Source: Lentzea guizhouensis
GTDB taxonomy: Bacteria > Actinomycetota > Actinomycetes > Mycobacteriales > Pseudonocardiaceae
Reading direction: 5' to 3'
NCBI RefSeq assembly: GCF_001701025.1
Contig: NZ_CP016793.1
Span: forward strand, 3,286,001-3,350,000
DNA: 64,000 nucleotides
Part shown: in pieces, positions 60,931 through 64,000 of the stretch
Layout of the letters: each line of letters begins with the position of its first letter
How positions within the stretch are numbered: the stretch's first letter is position 1
Notes under the pieces: model-generated
What the model was told of the DNA's origin: nothing
Databases searched by the model: none
What the model saw: the letters and a program-made list of their open reading frames with translations, nothing else
Made by a program: the position numbers and the translations under genes

Positions 60931-62315
60931 TGAGTCGAGAGAGCGGATCCGACCAGACGCAGCGCACTGTCGCTGAGCTGCTCGCGCAGTACGGCGGCAG
61001 CGCAGGGGAGGCGCCACGTCGGCGACGCCGCCGCGCGGAGGACGACGAAGACGTCCAGCAGCCGGAGACCGCGCCCCAGTCGATCATCGAGCGCGTCCTG
61101 TCCGACAGCGGCCGGCTGATGGCCGTGCGCGACGACGACCCGGCGCCGACCGGCCGGCGCCGCACCCGAACCGCCTGCCGAGCGCACCGCGTACCAGCCG
61201 GTGCCGCCGGTCGCGCCCCGGTCACGCCGCAGCCGCCGAAGCCTCAGCCTTCGCAGCAGCTGCCCAAGCCCAGCCGTCCCAGCAGCTGCCCAAGCCGCAG
61301 CCCCGGTGGCGCCGCAGGTGCGCAGACCAGGTCCGCCTGCCGCCGTGCCGCCGCCGCCGCTGCCACCGAGCAGACCAGGCAGGTGCCGCCGGTCCGCGAC
61401 CAGCCGTCGCGCTCCGACCTGTCCCGCCCTGACCTGTCCCGTCCCGACCTGTCCCGTCCCGACGCCGCACGCCCGAGGTGTCGCGGTCCGACCTGCCGCG
61501 CCCGGACGTGTCCGGCCGGACATGCAGCGCCCCGACCTCTCGCGCCTCGACGGTGGCCGGCCCGAGTCGAGGCTGGACCCGGCCGCACCGCCGGCGCCGT
61601 CGCGCACGAACATCGCCCGCCGAAGCCGGGCCAGCCGTCGGCGCAGATGCCGGTCCCCGGCCCGCCGCGCGAGGCGATGACCGAGCAGCTCCCGCGCATC
61701 CCGGCGAAGGCACCGATCGACCAGATCGCCGCGCTCGAGACCGAGTCGGTGCTGATCGTGCCGCCCGCTCCGCCGCCGCTGCCGGAGCCGCTGCCCGGCA
61801 ACGACGCGGACGCGTGGTTCGGCGACGACGACGCGGCGCTGCAGAAGACCGACCTCTCGATGCCGCCGATGGAGTCGACCGCGGCGCACGCGGGCCCGTA
61901 CGTGGACGACGACGACTCGCAGGAGTACGCCGTCTACCGCCCGGAGGACGACTACCTCAACTCGGACGACGACAGCGACGACGACGAGCGCCCCGCCGGC
62001 CTGGACGACGCCAGCGAGGCCGACGAGGAACCGGAGGACGAGGCCCAGCGCTCACCGGCCAAGGAGTGGCTGGTCATGATCGGCCAGCTCGCCGTCGGCG
62101 TGCTCGGCGGTGCGGCCCTGTGGCTCGCGTTCAACTTCCTGTGGCGCACCCAGGCCGTGGCCGCACTGGTGGTCGCACTGGCCGTGACCGTGGGCCTGGT
62201 GCTGCTGGTCCGCAAGATCCGCCGCGCCGACGACCTGCAGACCACCCTCCTGGCCATCCTCGTGGGCCTCATCGTCACGGTCTCACCAGCGGCGATGCTG
62301 CTGGTGAAGAGTTGA
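60930..62315 (+). CDS. Pro/Asp-rich membrane protein (Rv0497-like), scrambled middle
   Basis: A protein of 461 residues. The start (VAELLAQYGGSAGEAPRRRRRR) and the end are well-behaved: an acidic stretch with DDDDSQEYAVYRPEDDYLNS, then three membrane helices (EWLVMIGQLAVGVLGGAALW, VAALVVALAVTVGLVLLVRK, LLAILVGLIVTVSPAAMLLV). Between about 61165 and 61650 the coding signal switches frame several times, for example to AAPEPPAERTAYQPVPPVAP and RPDMQRPDLSRLDGGRPESR, although the overall frame never closes. A 15-base repeat encodes LSRPD units near 61412-61462. Role unknown. Confidence 0.72.
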   Translation: MSRESGSDQTQRTVAELLAQYGGSAGEAPRRRRRRAEDDEDVQQPETAPQSIIERVLSDSGRLMAVRDDDPAPTGRRRTRTACRAHRVPAGAAGRAPVTPQPPKPQPSQQLPKPSRPSSCPSRSPGGAAGAQTRSACRRAAAAAATEQTRQVPPVRDQPSRSDLSRPDLSRPDLSRPDAARPRCRGPTCRARTCPAGHAAPRPLAPRRWPARVEAGPGRTAGAVAHEHRPPKPGQPSAQMPVPGPPREAMTEQLPRIPAKAPIDQIAALETESVLIVPPAPPPLPEPLPGNDADAWFGDDDAALQKTDLSMPPMESTAAHAGPYVDDDDSQEYAVYRPEDDYLNSDDDSDDDERPAGLDDASEADEEPEDEAQRSPAKEWLVMIGQLAVGVLGGAALWLAFNFLWRTQAVAALVVALAVTVGLVLLVRKIRRADDLQTTLLAILVGLIVTVSPAAMLLVKS

Positions 62316-63154
62316 CGGCCCGCATCCCGGTCGGGCTTTCCACGGCATCGGTCTACCCGCAGCCCGCCGGAGCGGCCTTCGAGATCGCCTCCGAACTGGG
62401 CTACGACGGCGTGGAGCTGATGGTCTGGGCCGACCCGGTCTCCCAGGACATCCGCGCCGTCGACCGCCTGTCCACCCGCTCGGGCCTCCCGGTCCTCGCC
62501 GTCCACGCCCCCTGCCTGCTCATCTCGCAGCGGGTCTGGTCGCCCGATCCGTCCGAACGCCTGCGCAAGGCCGTCCAGGCCGCCCAGGACCTGGGCGCCC
62601 CCACCGTCGTGCTGCACCCGCCGTTCCGCTGGCAGCGCAAGTACGCGGACGGCTTCGCCTCCCTGGTCTCGTCGCTGGAGGACGAGAGCGGCATCGCGAT
62701 CGCCGTGGAGAACATGTTCCCGGTGAAGCGCCCCCTGGGCCGCGGCCGCTCGGTGCAGATGACGGCGTTCAAGCCCTCGATCGACCCGACCGACGTCGGC
62801 CACGCCAACTACACCCTGGACCTGTCGCACTCGGCCGCCGCGCACATGGACGCCCTGGAGCTGGCCAAGCGGATGGGCGACGGGTTGCGGCACGTCCACC
62901 TGGCCGACGGGTCGGGGGCGCCGAAGGACGAGCACATGGTGCCCGGCCGCGGGACCCAGCCGTGCGCGGAGCTGTGCGAGATGCTCGCGCGGGGCGGGTT
63001 CGACGGGCAGGTCGTGCTGGAGGTCAACACGCGGCGGGCGGCGTCTCCGGCGGCCCGGCGGGAGATGCTGGCGGAGTCGTTGCTGTTCGCGCGGCTGCAC
63101 CTGGACTGGCCCACCGAAGGCACCTCGTCCGACCCGCGCTCAGCCTTGTCCTGA
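62312..63154 (+). CDS. Xylose isomerase-like TIM-barrel protein (Rv0498-like)
   Basis: A protein of 280 residues, starting at TTG 62312 that overlaps the previous stop (TTGA); no other start fits the conserved IPVGLSTASVYP. Strands and metal ligands of the AP-endonuclease-2/sugar-phosphate isomerase family: YDGVELMVWAD, VLAVHAPCLL, PTVVLHPPFRWQ, IAIAVENMFP, YTLDLSHSAAAH, RHVHLADG and VVLEVNTR. Substrate unknown. Follows the Rv0497-like gene as in mycobacteria. Confidence 0.85.
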   Translation: MTARIPVGLSTASVYPQPAGAAFEIASELGYDGVELMVWADPVSQDIRAVDRLSTRSGLPVLAVHAPCLLISQRVWSPDPSERLRKAVQAAQDLGAPTVVLHPPFRWQRKYADGFASLVSSLEDESGIAIAVENMFPVKRPLGRGRSVQMTAFKPSIDPTDVGHANYTLDLSHSAAAHMDALELAKRMGDGLRHVHLADGSGAPKDEHMVPGRGTQPCAELCEMLARGGFDGQVVLEVNTRRAASPAARREMLAESLLFARLHLDWPTEGTSSDPRSALS

Positions 63155-63156
63155 GC

Positions 63157-63209
63157 CGCACGCGGGGAGCTTTCGTGCTCTCCTACCGTACGAAAGCTCC
63201 CCGCGTGCG
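63157..63209. repeat. 20-bp hairpin repeat (CGCACGCGGGG family)
   Basis: CGCACGCGGGGAGCTTTCGT (63157-63176) pairs perfectly with 63190-63209. It begins two bases after the isomerase stop and likely terminates it. The arm also occurs at 39415-39433. Confidence 0.8.
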
Positions 63210-63245
63210 ATGAGCGGTGGGCGGGAGGGGGTTAGGGTTCGGGGT

Positions 63246-64000
63246 GTGGACCCACTGCGAGCGTTGATCATGGCCGCGTCTCGCAACGAGACGGTCCGGC
63301 ACCTGGTCGCCAGCGCCCCCATCAGCCGCGACGTCGTGAAGCGGTTCGTGGCCGGCGAGTCGACGGCGGACGCGGTGGAGGTCGTGCGGAACCTCGGCCT
63401 CCCGGTCACGCTCGACTACCTCGGCGAGGACACCACCGACAAGGCGCAGGCCGAGAAGACGGTTCAGGCCTACCTGGAGCTGCTCGACGCCCTGCACGGC
63501 GCGGGGCTGGCGAAGAACGCCGAGGTCAGCGTCAAGCTGTCGGCGGTCGGGCAGGCGTTGGACGAGTCGCTGGCGCTGACCAACGCGTCGCGGATCTGTG
63601 CGGCGGCGGAGCAGTGCGGGACGACCGTCACGCTCGACATGGAGGACCACACCACCACCGACTCGACGCTGGAGGTCCTGCACGAGCTGCGCCGGACGTG
63701 GCCGTGGGTCGGGGCGGTGCTGCAGACGTACCTGCACCGCACGCTCGACGACTGCGGAGCACTGAGCCACGCGGGCAGCAGGGTCCGGCTCGTCAAGGGC
63801 GCGTACGCGGAGCCGCCGGACGTCGCGATCCAGGACCCGCACGAGGTCGACCTCAACTACGTGCGGTGCGCGAACGTGCTGCTCGCCGGCGAGGGCTACC
63901 CGATGTTCGCCACGCACGACCCGCGGCTGATCGAGATCATCGGCGAGCGGGCGCGGTGGTATGACAAAACCGACTACGAGTACCAGATGCTCTACGGCAT
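63246..64000 (+). CDS. Proline dehydrogenase (3' end outside window)
   Basis: The first 251 codons from GTG 63246 run open to the window's edge. Recognisable are VKRFVAGEST, VTLDYLGEDTTDKAQAEKTV, NAEVSVKLSAVGQALDESLA, TVTLDMEDHTTTDSTLEVLH, VLQTYLHRTLDD and VRLVKGAYAEPPDVAI, the FAD-barrel motifs of monofunctional actinobacterial PutB-type proline dehydrogenase. It oxidises proline to pyrroline-5-carboxylate. The catalytic arginines of the last strand are not in view. Confidence 0.93.
   Translation, partial: MDPLRALIMAASRNETVRHLVASAPISRDVVKRFVAGESTADAVEVVRNLGLPVTLDYLGEDTTDKAQAEKTVQAYLELLDALHGAGLAKNAEVSVKLSAVGQALDESLALTNASRICAAAEQCGTTVTLDMEDHTTTDSTLEVLHELRRTWPWVGAVLQTYLHRTLDDCGALSHAGSRVRLVKGAYAEPPDVAIQDPHEVDLNYVRCANVLLAGEGYPMFATHDPRLIEIIGERARWYDKTDYEYQMLYG

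Overview
This is a GC-rich actinobacterial chromosome segment that looks like a member of the Pseudonocardiaceae (Lentzea, Saccharothrix or a relative). The evidence is the codon use (G or C in nearly all third positions, many GTG starts), a mycothiol glycosyltransferase (mshA), a mycothiol-dependent isomerase family enzyme, a gamma-butyrolactone-receptor-like TetR regulator, a split-Soret type PPOX protein, HbhA and SenX3-RegX3. Much of 35.7-63.2 kb follows the gene order of the mycobacterial Rv0474-Rv0498 neighbourhood with insertions: XRE regulator, hbhA, DUF2516, murB, SDR, L,D-transpeptidase lipoprotein, mshA, ybjN-like, gpmA, senX3, regX3, ppx/gppA-like, a membrane protein and a sugar-phosphate isomerase. 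This is my recollection of that neighbourhood, not a search.

Layout. 0-6 kb: a flotillin (its start lies outside the window) translationally coupled to a 1477-residue AAA ATPase. 6-10 kb: a frameshifted secreted protein, a PPOX protein and a DUF2236 oxygenase that start head to head on one CCATGG, a solitary glutamate-type binding lipoprotein and an L,D-transpeptidase. 10-14 kb: cold-shock gene with a perfect terminator, a hairpin-rich intergenic stretch, and copZ-copA under a CsoR-like operator. 14-16 kb: ScbR-like regulator with an ARE-like site, then tRNA-Glu, tRNA-Asp and tRNA-Phe. 16-20 kb: PP2C-like phosphatase opposite a small HTH/Clp-N pair, then a yczE-yczR-like divergent pair and four consecutive hairpins. 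20-25.4 kb: a proline-rich secreted protein, then an ECF sigma / two small proteins / TPR-CHAT protease operon that converges on a compact subtilase gene, with a DnaA-box-like cluster at its head. 25-35 kb: PLP aminotransferase, DUF445 membrane protein, CGNR protein, PadR-ABC exporter operon, GNAT-like protein, membrane NACHT NTPase, PCMT-like methyltransferase. 35-41 kb: XRE-hbhA unit, DUF2516, hydrolase, DJ-1/PfpI protein, TipA-type MerR regulator, YbaK, LOG protein. 41-45.4 kb: a decay zone with an aminotransferase pseudogene and two broken tandem copies of a DUF2505 gene. 45-64 kb: cell wall, mycothiol, central metabolism and phosphate-signalling genes, ending in a truncated proline dehydrogenase.

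The most system-like locus is 21.1-25.4 kb, where a caspase-like CHAT protein and a subtilisin-like protease are encoded tail to tail and the CHAT gene is coupled to its own sigma factor through ATGA overlaps. A second theme is frame integrity. At least three genes (6.4, 23.2 and 40.6 kb) are broken by one apparent extra G/C in a short G/C run. Two more (20.2 and 61.4 kb) show compensating frame changes, and the DUF2505 copies carry different small deletions. Some of these could be assembly errors rather than biology, and reads should be checked before any is called a real pseudogene.
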